From assembly GCA_020055645.1 (NCBI GenBank), contig CM034549.1:9575501-9639500 (forward strand): 64,000 nt of DNA, given 5' to 3'. Positions 52,443 through 64,000 of the stretch are shown here, one piece after another. The DNA is from Tomocerus qinae. Its lineage: Eukaryota; Arthropoda; Collembola; Entomobryomorpha; Tomoceridae. A program made the translations under genes and the position numbers. The notes under the pieces are model-generated. The model had not been told where the DNA came from. It worked only from the letters and a program-made list of their open reading frames with translations, and made no database searches. Numbering within the stretch: position 1 is the first letter of the stretch; every line of letters begins with the position of its first letter.

Positions 52443-54147
52443 TAGCTAAAGCAAATTATGTACTGCGAGAATTGTAACATACCTTCTTAAATATTATTTT
52501 AAACATTTTTAGTATTATTTGTTGTAATAACATTGAATGACAACATTTTAAAGGAGAATAAAAGTAAGATAGCTGTAGCTTGAGTATAACAATAAAAATG
52601 GCAATTTTAATCATAGGATGAGTTGACTAAGAAGAGTCTAATTGGGTGCATGCTAACTGATTTTTATAATGCTTGAGGGAGTCAACATTAAAATTTGAAT
52701 CACGAGTTGCTGCTATTTCCATATATAATTGCGTTACTTTGTATTACGTTAATTTTGCATTCTCTCCAGTTCCATTTAGCTCATAATGATTATTATGTAG
52801 GTTTATACTTAGTAGTACAAAAATTACAGAGAGAGTAATAATGTAGCTACTTTGAAGAGCAGAGAATGAATTATACAGAGACATCATTTGTTTTGTAGAA
52901 AGCAAATGAAACGAAAGGAGCAGGATATGAAATGAAGTTCCCTTGATGAATAATAAAAGTTAAATGACATTTCCCGAAAAGCCGTTTCCTGAATGGTCTG
53001 TTTTTGCTGTGATGCAACTTGTCCGTACATTAATTCATGCAGAAGTAGGTGAGTCGTAAATAGTAGTAAGTAATAGGAGCCAACATGACATTTTCACTGA
53101 AGAGAAATGAAATGAATAATACAGTCAGGTAATTTAACTCCGGTAATTCTACACAGAAGAGACTATTATTATTTGTTTAGCATTTATTTTATGGACTCTC
53201 GTCTCTTTTCCTGTCTTCGTTCCGCGTTAATACCTTCGAGCCAGTAACCCGAACACATAAAAAGGAATTTTCAAAGCAAAATTTAACTAGGCCTTTGAAT
53301 GCATACATTTTACATAAGCTTCCTGCTTTCCTTCATCTACAAATACTACAAAAACTCACTCTAAAAGTAGATTCCTAATGTAATCAAACGTTCCTTGTTA
53401 CAGCATTACTTTTAACACGAGTCTCAAGCACAAACAACAGAATACTATATTAACAGTCACTACAACTTTTTTATTTTAAATCTAAACATCATCCTCCATT
53501 TAAGATTATCTGTATACTGACACCTTTATACAATTATTTCATTACTGTTAATATGACTATGTATCTATAGTTAAAACGTTCTTAGTATTTAATTAATTCC
53601 ATTGAAATGAATAGAATCTCGATCTAGGCCTATATTTTTGTCACTTAAAATTGTACTGTTCAAATACACAAGTGGGTGGAAGCAATGAGAACCTGATTTT
53701 GAATATATTATAAATTGTATTTCATCAAATAAAATCCATTTTAGCTTTGAAAACGAACAATAAACACTAGAAATATGTTTTTAGCAAGTACTAATACCAA
53801 ATAGAAACAAATAGTCCAGTATATACAATTTTTATTGTAAAAGGATACTAGGGTCGTGATTATTTCCATTTAGAAGTAAAATGAAAGATGAATAGTAATG
53901 AGATTTCTAGCACAATTGTTAACATATTATAACACGCAGCCAAATTAGAAACATTGTTAGGTAACACCATGCATAATAAAATAGAAGAAACTAACAAGCT
54001 TACTACAATGTATATACGCAGCAATTTTAGTGGAAATCCTTTTGAACTTCTTTTGTTTCAGAGGCGAATAGATGACTAGGATGAATCCTATTGTTTTACT
54101 AATTCAAAAGAAAGACGATATTGCTGTACTCTGTGTGAAACATAATT

Positions 54148-54468
54148 TTAACTACCAAACTTCATTATTGCAAAAGTAGTAGCAACCAAAGGCAAGTAAA
54201 AGTGTAAATGGAAAATTACATTTTCACTACATACAAATCCAGTGGCTATGCTATGGACTGCAAAGCAATCCTGCCAAAACTTTTGTGCTTTCAACGAAAT
54301 ATAATTGAGTCCTTGCATTGTAATACAGGCAGCAACAGCAACTACTGACCAAACTCTGACTATAAATGAATGTATTACCACATACACATTTTCCATCTTG
54401 TGCAAACAATCAACATCAATTCCATTAATTTGGCATTTATAAATTCTATACTTAATTTTTGAAGTCAT
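54148..54468 (-). CDS. Orphan ORF, 106 residues, membrane-like
   Basis: I do not recognise this ORF. From the first ATG (complement of 54468-54466) the frame runs to a TAA at 54148 and stays open about 20 codons upstream of that ATG. It has two hydrophobic stretches (residues about 31-50, VYVVIHSFIVRVWSVVAVAA; and the end, FYLPLVATTFAIMKFGS) and several cysteines. Codons look balanced, but there is no homology call and no clear promoter. It could be a terminal exon; chance is possible at this length. Confidence 0.25.
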   Translation of the reverse strand: MTSKIKYRIYKCQINGIDVDCLHKMENVYVVIHSFIVRVWSVVAVAACITMQGLNYISLKAQKFWQDCFAVHSIATGFVCSENVIFHLHFYLPLVATTFAIMKFGS

Positions 54469-57400
54469 GCTCTGGGCACAGCCACTTGCAGTTAAATTTT
54501 GTAATTGAATTGAAATTCGCAAACAATTGTTAATTTTTTCTTAATTAATTTTTTCAAATTTATCTTTAGTTCACTTTATTAGGTTACTTTTCGTATCAGT
54601 AAAACCAAAATCACAAAAATCACCTACTTATCTCTCCTAAACAAAACTAATCTAATAACTATAAATCTCATAACAGCATTGATATTAAGGGGTTTCAAGC
54701 ATATTTTAAGAAGTACTCATTCCACTCGAACCAATTAAGTAAAAAGTCAATTTTATTGCTCGTTGGTTGAATGTACCACTTATTTTCTAATTTTGTCGCC
54801 AAAAGTATCACTAAAACGAGGTAATCAGCTTCGCGCAAATTTTCAAATGATGGAAATTACATGGGGAAATGGGGCGGAGTGAGAATGAGTACAAGCAGTG
54901 AGTGAAATAAGGATGATTTTCGTTCCTTTTTTGTAAGTAATAAGTGAGCCCGCAATTGAGTATTTTCGCATGCGCAATGCAAATATTTTATGAGTGAATT
55001 GAGCAAAAGAGAAACTTGAGCGGAAAAAGTTACTCATTTTTCGTGCTTTGAAACGCCTTATTGTAAAATGCATCCTATTATATAGTATATTAATGGTGTA
55101 TGAGATCCAATTTTCTAAAAGTATTTATTTATCTCTACATTTTCATTTCCATTAGTATAAAGATACGAAGTACCACGTTTAGGATTTCATAACACCAAAA
55201 AGATACTTGCATTCGTTTTACCCTTGTTAGATACTTACAGCTGCGCAAGAAACATTATGTACATTTTGGAGAGTTGATGTTGATATGATGCCCATTAGGA
55301 TTTAGGAGTCATACGAAACAAATTAGTGAGAAAGCCCGCGACTGTAAGTTAAATTGAACTTGAACTTACAAGGTATTATGTCTACATAAGGTGATAAGTT
55401 AAGTATTCATAAAATCAGTAATGCTCTGCTAATATGCATAAAGGAGGAAATGCTGTAATTGCTCCATGTTCACTAGTAATGTATGTAGGTAGTTAAAATT
55501 TAATAGTAAGTAGCATGCAGTCTGTTTCCTTATGCAGAGCGTACTTTTGGTTTAGGCTCTACATTATTATATGAGTGGAGTATCAAGTTGACGGGTTTTA
55601 GAGGAAATGCATTTGAACCGCTAATCTTGACTGTAACCCAGGCCGAGAGAGAGAGTTTAGAATTATCTCTGGTTGGTAGTCTCTGATCTGAACGAACGTC
55701 AGTTTACTTTCGTTTGGTGTAGTTGAGTTGGCTTTGACTTTCCTTGGTTTCCCTCCATCCTGCCCCCTAATGCAAAATAAAGTGAATAGTCACCTCCTAT
55801 AAGCCAACATCTTCCTATCCCACTTACTTATGTTCACAGTTAAAATAAAATGAAATATTTGAGAGCTGCAGTTATGGAAAGAGCTTTTACGTTTAACCTC
55901 AACGCGATCCAACAGAAAGTGAAGGTTGAGGCTTTACAACATTTGCTTACTGCATTGTTAACTTTTAGCTTAAGACAAGTCAAGGGAAGTCAGTGTAAAT
56001 CCTTAAAAGGGAATTCTCTCTTCCTCAGCTTCGACTCCAATTCTCCTCTTTGTAAATACACAATGTCTACACTACATCCCATGCTACTTACCGATTTCCT
56101 ACTTCACAGCCCAATCTAACAGTAAAATCTAGTTACCTAGTCTGTTTCACTTCAACATCTACGCATACCTGTGGTCTACATATATACATGCAAATTTAAA
56201 ACGTATGGAAAGCATTTTCTACTACTTATCCTCTAATATTTACTTTACAGGGTACAGGCTTCGAGACATTTCCCTAAAATACAGATCCTCTCTAGATTTT
56301 CACTCGTGATAAAATACGTTGAAGGAAGTCAAAGAGAGCTACGATATGCATTCTGCTACAAACCGTGGATTTTACTAACGACATATTCGTGAACGAAATA
56401 AAAAAAACCTGAGATTTTCTTTGTACATCTTATTGCGGACGAATTTTGCATCGTATATCTATAATTAGTCACAGACAGAGAATTAACTAGACTGGATTTA
56501 ATTGTAAGTGACTTTTATTACTGAAGACAATCTTTTGTGTATCACAAAAACTATTGATAAATGATAATTCGTCCAATACGTAAATCATGTAAATGGAAAC
56601 ATCTGTTAGTCACATTTGAGTTCAAGAAAGAAAATCAAGTGATACTCTAGACATTTATTGCACGTAAAAATCGTAAAATTACCAAGAAGCACCTGGTACG
56701 GACAAATTATGTATGAAAATCAAATCTGAATTTGTAAATCTGTAAAGTTCAATTTTACGTGAACGAAGGTTCAAGGGTATGTGGTTATTACACATTAATG
56801 GGATGACGCCTCATTTAATATAGTTGACAAAGTATTTTCAACTTTGAAATGTCATTGGGACGGGAAAAGTAGTAAACTAAATACAGAAGTGATTCACTTT
56901 TGATCTGGTTTTCCCTTTATCTTTGCGGTTAGTCATTCTGTAGTGAAGTTTCCACGGTGGTTAGTCACGGTATGTCGTTTGTGTACATTATCCTTAATGA
57001 TTTAGAGAAGAATCCATTTCTCTTTTGCAATTATGTAGCAACATTTAATAGACAAATTGCATCAGTGTGGAATGCACCTGACCAAATTTAGGAAATAGAA
57101 ATTATTTTGTGAGTATTAGTTTCTAGGTATAAAAGTCATGCTTAGAGCAGAGAACGGATATTAAAATAGTAAAGCTGTACTTATTACTGTCATTTGAGAG
57201 AATTTAAAGCAGAAAGAAGATTCATGAGAATTTCGTGATCCTTATAGTGCAGAGTGGACTGCATTGAGATTTATATAGTAAACAGCAAAGAAGGAGTTAT
57301 GGTTCATTTCCGATTCCATATGCATTGCATTTTATCTTTTATCGTGCTTTATCTCATCTGATGAGTTGAGTAGATTGTGTATGTAGATATTTAGGATTCA

Positions 57401-57976
57401 GTTGAATAGTTGAGCTAAGCTCAGATTGCCGGAAGACTGAAAGAGTCATTAAGCCGCACCCATTAGTCAAATAGTACTAGTGAGTAGTGACTAGTGGTCT
57501 CGTCTCAACAGAATCCTGTAAAGCCAACTTGTTTGGTTTTGTAGGAAAGTCGGGGAGTTTGCAGAAAGGTAGGCGGATGACACGAGAGGCTATTAGCAAA
57601 GCTTAAGCTTGAACATGATCGTTTAGTTTCCTTCGTTTTCCACCGCACCTCTGACATGACATTTATTCGAGTGAACAGAAATAAGCATTCGTATATACAT
57701 CACTAAATAGATTTGTATACTTATTACCGAGCACATTTGTTTTCTATGGCATCCTAAGTGTAAGCTAGAGGATTTCCTTGTCAAACTCTCAACCGAGTAA
57801 ATAGAGCATGACAACGACAACTATTAAGCACGCAACGGAAGGATTGCCCTATTACAACAAATGAGACAGATATTCATATCCCACTCCTACTAATGACTAT
57901 CCGCATTTTTTCACCTTCCATCCTCTCGTTTTACCGTCAATTGTCTAAAAAGGCGTGAATACATTTTTACCTACAC

Positions 57977-58480
57977 ACCAATCTTCTCTATCTGCTTTGT
58001 GCTACCTCTACCAACAAACAATTTGAACATTTTAATTTTTATCACTACAATAAACTTGAACTCCTGCCTTGAAACATTACATTAATATGAAATTACAAAC
58101 TCATAATACCATTATGAATTCCTACTATCTGCATTTCGAGTAATTAAAAGTAATTTTAATATTGATTTTAGTTTCTAATGGACTCTTGGTATAAAATGCT
58201 CATAAATGAAAAATGCCCAAAATGCTAACAACAAATTATATTCCCTTCCCTATTAACCAATCTTCTCTATCCGCTTTGTACTACGTCCACCTACCAACAC
58301 TTAAAACAAGTATTAACCCACCTGCAATCTTTATTACTCCAATAATAATTGCATTGTCTGCATTCTGACTAAAAATAGGGATTTTAACAATTGATTTTAG
58401 TTTCTAATGAACTCAATTCTATTATAGAGCAGAATATTTTAATATTTCTTTTGACGATAATGAAAAATGCTCATTAATAG
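57977..58480. repeat. Decayed tandem duplication, two units of about 225-280 bp
   Basis: Unit A (57977-58226) and unit B (58256-58480) share ACCAATCTTCTCTAT at 57977 and 58256, CTGCATT near the middle, the block ATTGATTTTAGTTTCTAATG at 58161 and 58390 (exact over those 20 bases), and GAAAAATGC at 58208 and 58462. The offset falls from 279 to about 229 and then rises to 254, so several indels have accumulated. There is no ORF. Confidence 0.7.
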
Positions 58481-61400
58481 CTTCAGTATGATTCTATTGG
58501 TGAATGTAGGTACGTTTGTATGATTACTAAGCACTTACTGTTTATGTGAAGGTGTTAGTGGAAATGAGGAAAGAGAAACACATGTTGAAGATTGTGTTGA
58601 AATGTAACTGGATGATATAAATGAACAATAGCATGAATTGCTTTGTGTATTTCTTTGGTTGAGATGATTTTAAGGTTCATCTGACGATTGGCTATAGTTA
58701 TTATAATAGTTAGCCAATTTGGGTCATGCAGAGGCTAAGTTGAGGAGGTTATGCGGAGTGAAAGTGCAGGTGCCATTACTAAAATTATCCAGAGCATTTG
58801 TGCTGGAATTGGAGTCGAAAGGCTCCGCAATGTAGCCAATCAACAATCATCACTATCACCCTTGTCTTCCCACTCTTGTGCTACCCTATCCATGCAGCCA
58901 GCCACCTTTATATTGCCACTTGCCTCCTCTTGTCTGCTCTACTTAAATAGATTCCCAATTCTACATGCAATAACAGATTGCAAATGTAATTCTAACTTTG
59001 TTCCCCAAATACTAACGGCTCTACTTTCTCCTAGTTTACTCTGCTTCTGGTTTGTTTGCTCTACTCTTCAAAATCTCGCCTCCAGACTCCTTCCTCTAAA
59101 ATTAAGTCAGAAGAGAGACTGCATGAATAACCCAATCCAAGTGAGATTCAAAGTAATAACCCATATAGCTAAGGTAATCATAATGCACCATACATACTAA
59201 ATATGAACAAAACGGAGAAACTCGCAACAAAATAACAATTTCACATCCCATTCACTACTATTCTCTTCTCCTACACCAACTTCATTACCATCATCCTCTA
59301 TTATCTACATTATTACATACGGGGAGAATTTTTTTATGAGAAACAACTCAACAAAATAATATCGTGATAACTATTTAGCATCAAAAATAATTATATTTTT
59401 AGTTGAGCAATTAATACTTAATTTTAAATATGTATATTATATGCATACCATTAGAAGAATTGTAGATCTGTACAAAACTTATGGGTATCTATTTTAATTA
59501 TTACTACAATAAATATTGACCGGCTGTTAAGATTACAATTTTGAATGCAATTTGTAAAACACTGAAATGCATGTGGTTTGCTTACCTAATTAAAAGTAGG
59601 ACAATGAAATGAGAATCATATTGTCAAAGCAAAGTGCAAAAGCTAGTTGTATTATGCAAGGGTAGTAATAAGGACAGGACAATTGTCTCCCTACAGAACA
59701 TTATTGCATTTCTAGTAGTAAAATATCTGTCTTGCTCACACCATTCGAAAATGTTCTGTGTAGACCAGATAAAGTAATCTAAACGTGTTAAATAAAACAA
59801 AGCAATAGTAGAGATTTAAGGAAGATGCTCCAGTTAAGCTAAGAAGAGAACAGGTCAGACAATCTGTAAGTAGAGCACCAAAGTGTATAGGCTATAGATA
59901 TATTATCAGTAGATTATAGGAGGAAGTTAAGTGGTATAAGACAGAGACTAGTTTCAACTTTCGTTTCCCTTTTCCTCATTCTCTGTAAAATCAAATGAAA
60001 GTACAGGACAGAAACAATAAGGGAAGTGTCTGGTGAAATAAAGGTCTGATTTCGTTTCGTTTTGTCTGGTTTCATCTGTTTTAGTCTCATCTAGCTGATG
60101 TGATGTGGTTCTACGTAAGGCAAGGGTAGTGAAAATAGGACACGGTAACTAACATGCACTAAGCTAAGCAGTAGAATCTTTAAATATTTCAAATCTTGCT
60201 CTATATACGCTATACGTTAGTGCTCTAATGTTGAAGTAAAGAGAAAGTTTTCATCTCATCGCAGCCTCACTCAGTTCAGCTCTAATTTTCATGGGGCTCT
60301 CACTCACACAAAGTGGCTAATTAATCGCAGAAACCACGATGGCATCTTTCCCCTTATGTTACTACTCCCCGCAATCCACTATAAGAGCAGTTAGGCACTT
60401 GGAAATCTCTTTTTCCTATCCACTATACTATTTTATGTCTAAAACTGCCCTTATAATATAAACTCTTCTGAAATTACTCATTGTAGAAGACATACGGGCT
60501 ATAGGGACATGCTTTTTATTCGTAAAATTTTATTTATAGATAAGACTTTCTAAAGCTGAGCTTAGGTAACTTTTTAATGCTAACGGTCCCTGGTATTACG
60601 CAATTTTCTCGTAAAGAAATGTCGCAGTATCAAAACCGGGTTTGGCTTAAAAGTCATCCTTCTTTCTTAAGATTTTTTAATATTCAGCAGAAAATTTCCA
60701 TTTGAATATGAAATTTGGAAAATGGATTGAAAAAATAATTAGCATAGGTATGTAGTAGTTAGAAGTAAGTGAAAAGTAATACAAATGGGCGGATTGATAT
60801 TGGGAAGTGGGCTTATCATTCTTGTTTTAATTAAAAGGGAGAAAGTGAAAGAAAGGATATTATTATCATGCACGGATGGAGAAAGTATGAAAGTATCTTC
60901 TACATAGGGGAGTGAAATGAATGAAAAATCTCACCTATGGCAGCGACTAATAGCAAACGGAGACTAAGAATTACGAGCAAATCAACCGGAGCCATTATTC
61001 TTCTTTTTCTTTTCTATTCTCCAGTGAATCGTTTTTCCTCGGAGAAGTTCTATTCTCTTCTGTCTCTGTCCTTACTTATCCTTTCTTCTTTCTCCTTTCA
61101 CTTTTGATACTATATTATTTTATGTTAGACACATACACACACCAGAGTAAAAGTAGTACAGTCATATCATATCCCTGTTTCTGTTCCGGTTGAGGTTGGT
61201 CTGGTTCTGGTTTCGTTCCGTCGTATGATATCACTTTGTCTAGTCTTGTCAGTAGACTAACTAAAGTTATAGGATGTTGGCAACTTGAAAAAATAGTCGA
61301 GTTTCAGTTTGAGACGTGAAATGAAAGTAAGTACCTATGTGTGTATAGGTAGATTTACTCTGGGATGGTCTGGTTTGTGTTTTACGTCACGTCGGCCTAT

Positions 61401-63079
61401 CCAAAGCCTCACTGTTCGATTAGCCGTAGGGAATTTTTACTTTCCTTCACTTACGTTGCAATGGATCCAAGAAAACCAAAGGAGAAGAGAGAACGTTTTG
61501 CAAATAGACGACAATGCGTAGAACTTTGTAGAGTTTTTTGTCTTCAGAGAGTAGTAAGAGTGCCAGTGCCACGTAAAAGTAGTCGTAAGTATTTACTTTA
61601 GTTCAATTGGTCAGATATTTGTGACACTTTCTGGAAACGTGTAATGTATGTACACCGTGCCAACTTCCCTTTTCCAGATGGGATGAAAAGGTAAAATTAT
61701 CCTTTCAAAAAAGATTTACGCGAGAAAGTTTGACGGGGAATTGAAATTGAAGGGGAAAGTGACAGGGACTCTTAAGTAGGAACTTATCTCTTCCTTTTCT
61801 TTTTCACAAGCAACATAGCACTGCCATTATTTTCGTCCGGCAAGGCAAGTGTGAGAAAAGAAAGCGTAACTGTAACACCAAGGTTCTTTAACTTCTCACT
61901 GATGCGTGACTTTAGAGTTTCCAGTTACCTTTCTCCAGTGATAGTACCTACATATGTTTTCTAGGATAATATTTCCTTTTCACTTACGTAATTTACCTGT
62001 GCTAGACTACTCTCATTACATTCTTTGTTATGAGATATTATTTAAAGGTAGATAAGCCCGAGACAAATGTCGAGTGCCTTGAATTCTATTAGGGATTAGG
62101 AAATGTCACACTGAACTGAAAACACGTGGAAATGGGAAAGATTTCTGAAGAATAGCAATAACTTTTGAACTAGCCGTTGGTGAAAGGTAGGAGAAAGTAT
62201 TGTTCTTGTTAAACCTCATAGACATTCCCATAACAGAGCCGGGAGGAATTCTTGTCCAGTCAAGTCAGAAGTCACCTTAATGCTAAGGGACCCTCTGTTC
62301 TGACATCCTGTGTCCTGTCACATTCTATTAAGCCTCTGTTCCCAAATATCAGAGATGACGATGACTGTTGTATAGTCTTAGGTCTACAGGAGGAGATTAC
62401 ATTTCTTCGTCATTGTGTGGTAAAGATGTGGGAAGTGGAGTAAGTAGTGGGATTGAGTGGGCATATAGTAGGAAACAGGCCTGGACCACAACGAAAGTTT
62501 CAATGATGATTGTCAAGTCGAGGCTAGTCTGTCTGTCTGGAACTACTTACTATAATAATAATGGCTTATGTCCCAGATAGACTACGTTCAATGCTATATT
62601 GCGAGTAGTTTGGCAGTGACGATGATGATGATGAGGCTCACATTTCACTTCACATCTCTTTTCTTCTTTTTCCAGAGAGAGAGGCTACGGAATGGCTAGG
62701 CTTCCAGGCTCCGCACTCTTTCTTAACTTAACTCCCGTCTCAATAACTACTTTCTCAAATTCCGGCCGTTGCTTTCGCTGATGTCCAGACTTTGACTTTC
62801 AGTCCTAGCTCCTCTCCACCGACTTTTGGCACCAAGTCCCAACGGCTTTCCACTCCTTTCCTCTTACAGTCACTACTCAATCCGACGACGACGTTCTTTT
62901 CTTGTACTCCAATATCTACCACTTACTACTCATACGTATTACATAATGAGTACCATCTTCACTCTAACACATAGTCAGCACACAGCTAAAGAAAATATCC
63001 AAAAAATTGCCCCAATTTTTTGCACGTCCGTTCCTTTCTCTGCTCCGTGTGAGGAACTAGACGAGCGGATCAAACCAGA
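58481..63079. other. Gene-free stretch
   Basis: The longest ORF (58751-59200, plus) has Ser/Leu-rich composition without recognisable domains and is treated as chance. Pyrimidine-rich cryptic repeats occur at 60040-60115 and 61170-61230, and a short GAT microsatellite at 62621-62633. Confidence 0.45.
62621..62633. repeat. GAT trinucleotide microsatellite
   Basis: About four GAT units, preceded by an imperfect GAC unit. Confidence 0.7.
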
Positions 63080-63208
63080 TCACTTTTGATGTGACAGAAA
63101 CACTGGACTGATACGGAATCTTCTCCAACCGATGGAATTCATCACATTATATTTATTAGCAATCCTCCGTCCGTCTATTTTCTCGGCTTCTATTATTCCT
63201 CCCAAGAT
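63080..63208 (-). CDS. Candidate terminal exon of an unidentified minus-strand gene
   Basis: On the minus strand a textbook acceptor (T7, then GTTTCACAG) is followed by 42 open codons and a TGA. The segment begins ILGGIIEAEKIDGRRIANKY and includes GWRRFRISPVF. The other two frames from the acceptor close quickly. I do not recognise the sequence. The upstream partner would lie to the right, beyond the window. It might also be a 5' UTR exon of DDR. Confidence 0.27.
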   Translation of the reverse strand: MLGGIIEAEKIDGRRIANKYNVMNSIGWRRFRISPVFLSHQK

Positions 63209-64000
63209 CTGTGAAACAAAAAAACAATATCTCTTAGTCTTTTCATAATACCAATCCCAACCTTATTTTCATTGTCTACAAAATTGCTATCATTGTTATG
63301 TTTCTTAATTTCTCCCGTATTACTTATGGTAAGGTGTACAGAATATAAAAAATTCATTTTCTTCATACTTATGCTAACTCTATGAAAATTTCAACCACAC
63401 TAAAACTACTTTCATAATGGAAAAACTTATGGTGAACATGTCTGTGAAAGGTAGGGGAAAGTTTCATATGGGATTGACATAAACACGGAGAAAGGAGAGG
63501 AGAAAGTATGACATATACTGGAATTGGTTACATACTGTACATATTATAATTATGAAATACTTTCTCTAGGATGTTTCATTATGGTTTATATTTTATAGAG
63601 TTATAAATCCTGTGGTCACTCATATGTGCTTTGATACACAATATGGAGTAAAATCGTAGCGAAATTAATAGTTGCGTAAAAGATTGGTACAAAGAGATTT
63701 ATTGGCGGCGTTGTAATAAAAGGAGTTGGTCCATTTAAAGTTGCTTTTGCATCCCACACAGAATATGAGAAGGTGGAGTATAGTCGTAATAGTGATCATA
63801 AGAAGTAGAAATGAAAGCAGAGGATCAGATTATGCGGAAAATATTGGTTATTTATGCTCCGACACGAAGTTGATTCATCCTCCGATTTGTTTGTCCTCAC
63901 TTTGTGCTTGTGCAATCTTTGCTTTGTGCTCACAGAGCTTCTTTGCGGTAAATAGATGTTTTCATGTAGGTGGGTATATTTAGTGATCTATACTATTGGT

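Larger units (their letters stand above)
52400..57976. other. Gene-free stretch
   Basis: Apart from the orphan ORF at 54148-54468 I see only short ORFs and AT-rich sequence. A DDR signal-peptide exon on the minus strand could be hidden here but was not recognised. Confidence 0.45.

Noticed and set aside
58751-59200. 149-codon plus-strand ORF
   Set aside because: Rich in Ser, Leu and Pro from pyrimidine-rich DNA, with no domain and no splice signals; treated as chance.
1-64000. Possible tRNA, snRNA, let-7-like microRNA, CRISPR or bacterial operon features, and large retroelements
   Set aside because: No tRNA T-loop box, U6-like start, let-7 seed or reverse transcriptase/transposase motif was seen by eye. 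The genes are spliced and eukaryotic, so CRISPR and operon features are not expected.

Overview
This is AT-rich, gene-sparse eukaryotic DNA with spliceosomal introns. It most likely comes from an arthropod. The evidence is an annexin closely resembling Drosophila AnxB9 as I remember it, a type II membrane FkbM-domain protein of the Star-like kind that is common in crustaceans and hexapods, and a discoidin domain receptor (DDR). I cannot name the species; a springtail or a crustacean would fit. Coding exons stand out as more GC-rich islands of regular codons. No reverse transcriptase, transposase, rRNA or tRNA gene was recognised.

Layout. The backbone is a DDR gene on the minus strand. Four in-phase coding exons at 49202-49070, 26234-26003, 16316-16169 and 10610-10431 encode the collagen-binding discoidin domain and the start of the discoidin-like domain (231 codons). 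The signal-peptide exon and the rest of the receptor, including the kinase, were not found and probably lie outside the window on the right and left. The introns between these exons are about 22.8, 9.7 and 5.6 kb.

Two complete plus-strand genes sit inside the 22.8-kb DDR intron: a four-exon FkbM methyltransferase-like membrane protein (31409-32690, with a probable GC-AG intron) and a four-repeat annexin (about 37305-39492). At 51729-52399 a two-exon plus-strand gene encodes a 119-residue single-pass membrane protein that I do not recognise. At the left edge (1-128 and 5881-6124) two plus-strand exons that agree in phase may be the 3' end of another gene, with weak hints of a fibrinogen-like domain. 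A few orphan ORFs are listed at low confidence.

The rest is intronic or intergenic. It contains a 462-bp non-autonomous DNA transposon (MITE) with 74-bp terminal inverted repeats and a perfect 8-bp target duplication inside a DDR intron (17767-18228), a decayed tandem duplication near 58 kb, a strong G-quadruplex motif on the minus strand near 50.85 kb, a few microsatellites, and a recurrent cryptically simple lexicon, for example the decamer TTGACTTGAC. The genes share no obvious pathway. DDR (collagen receptor), annexin (membrane and calcium) and the Star-like protein (secretory pathway) are neighbours by nesting, not members of an operon.
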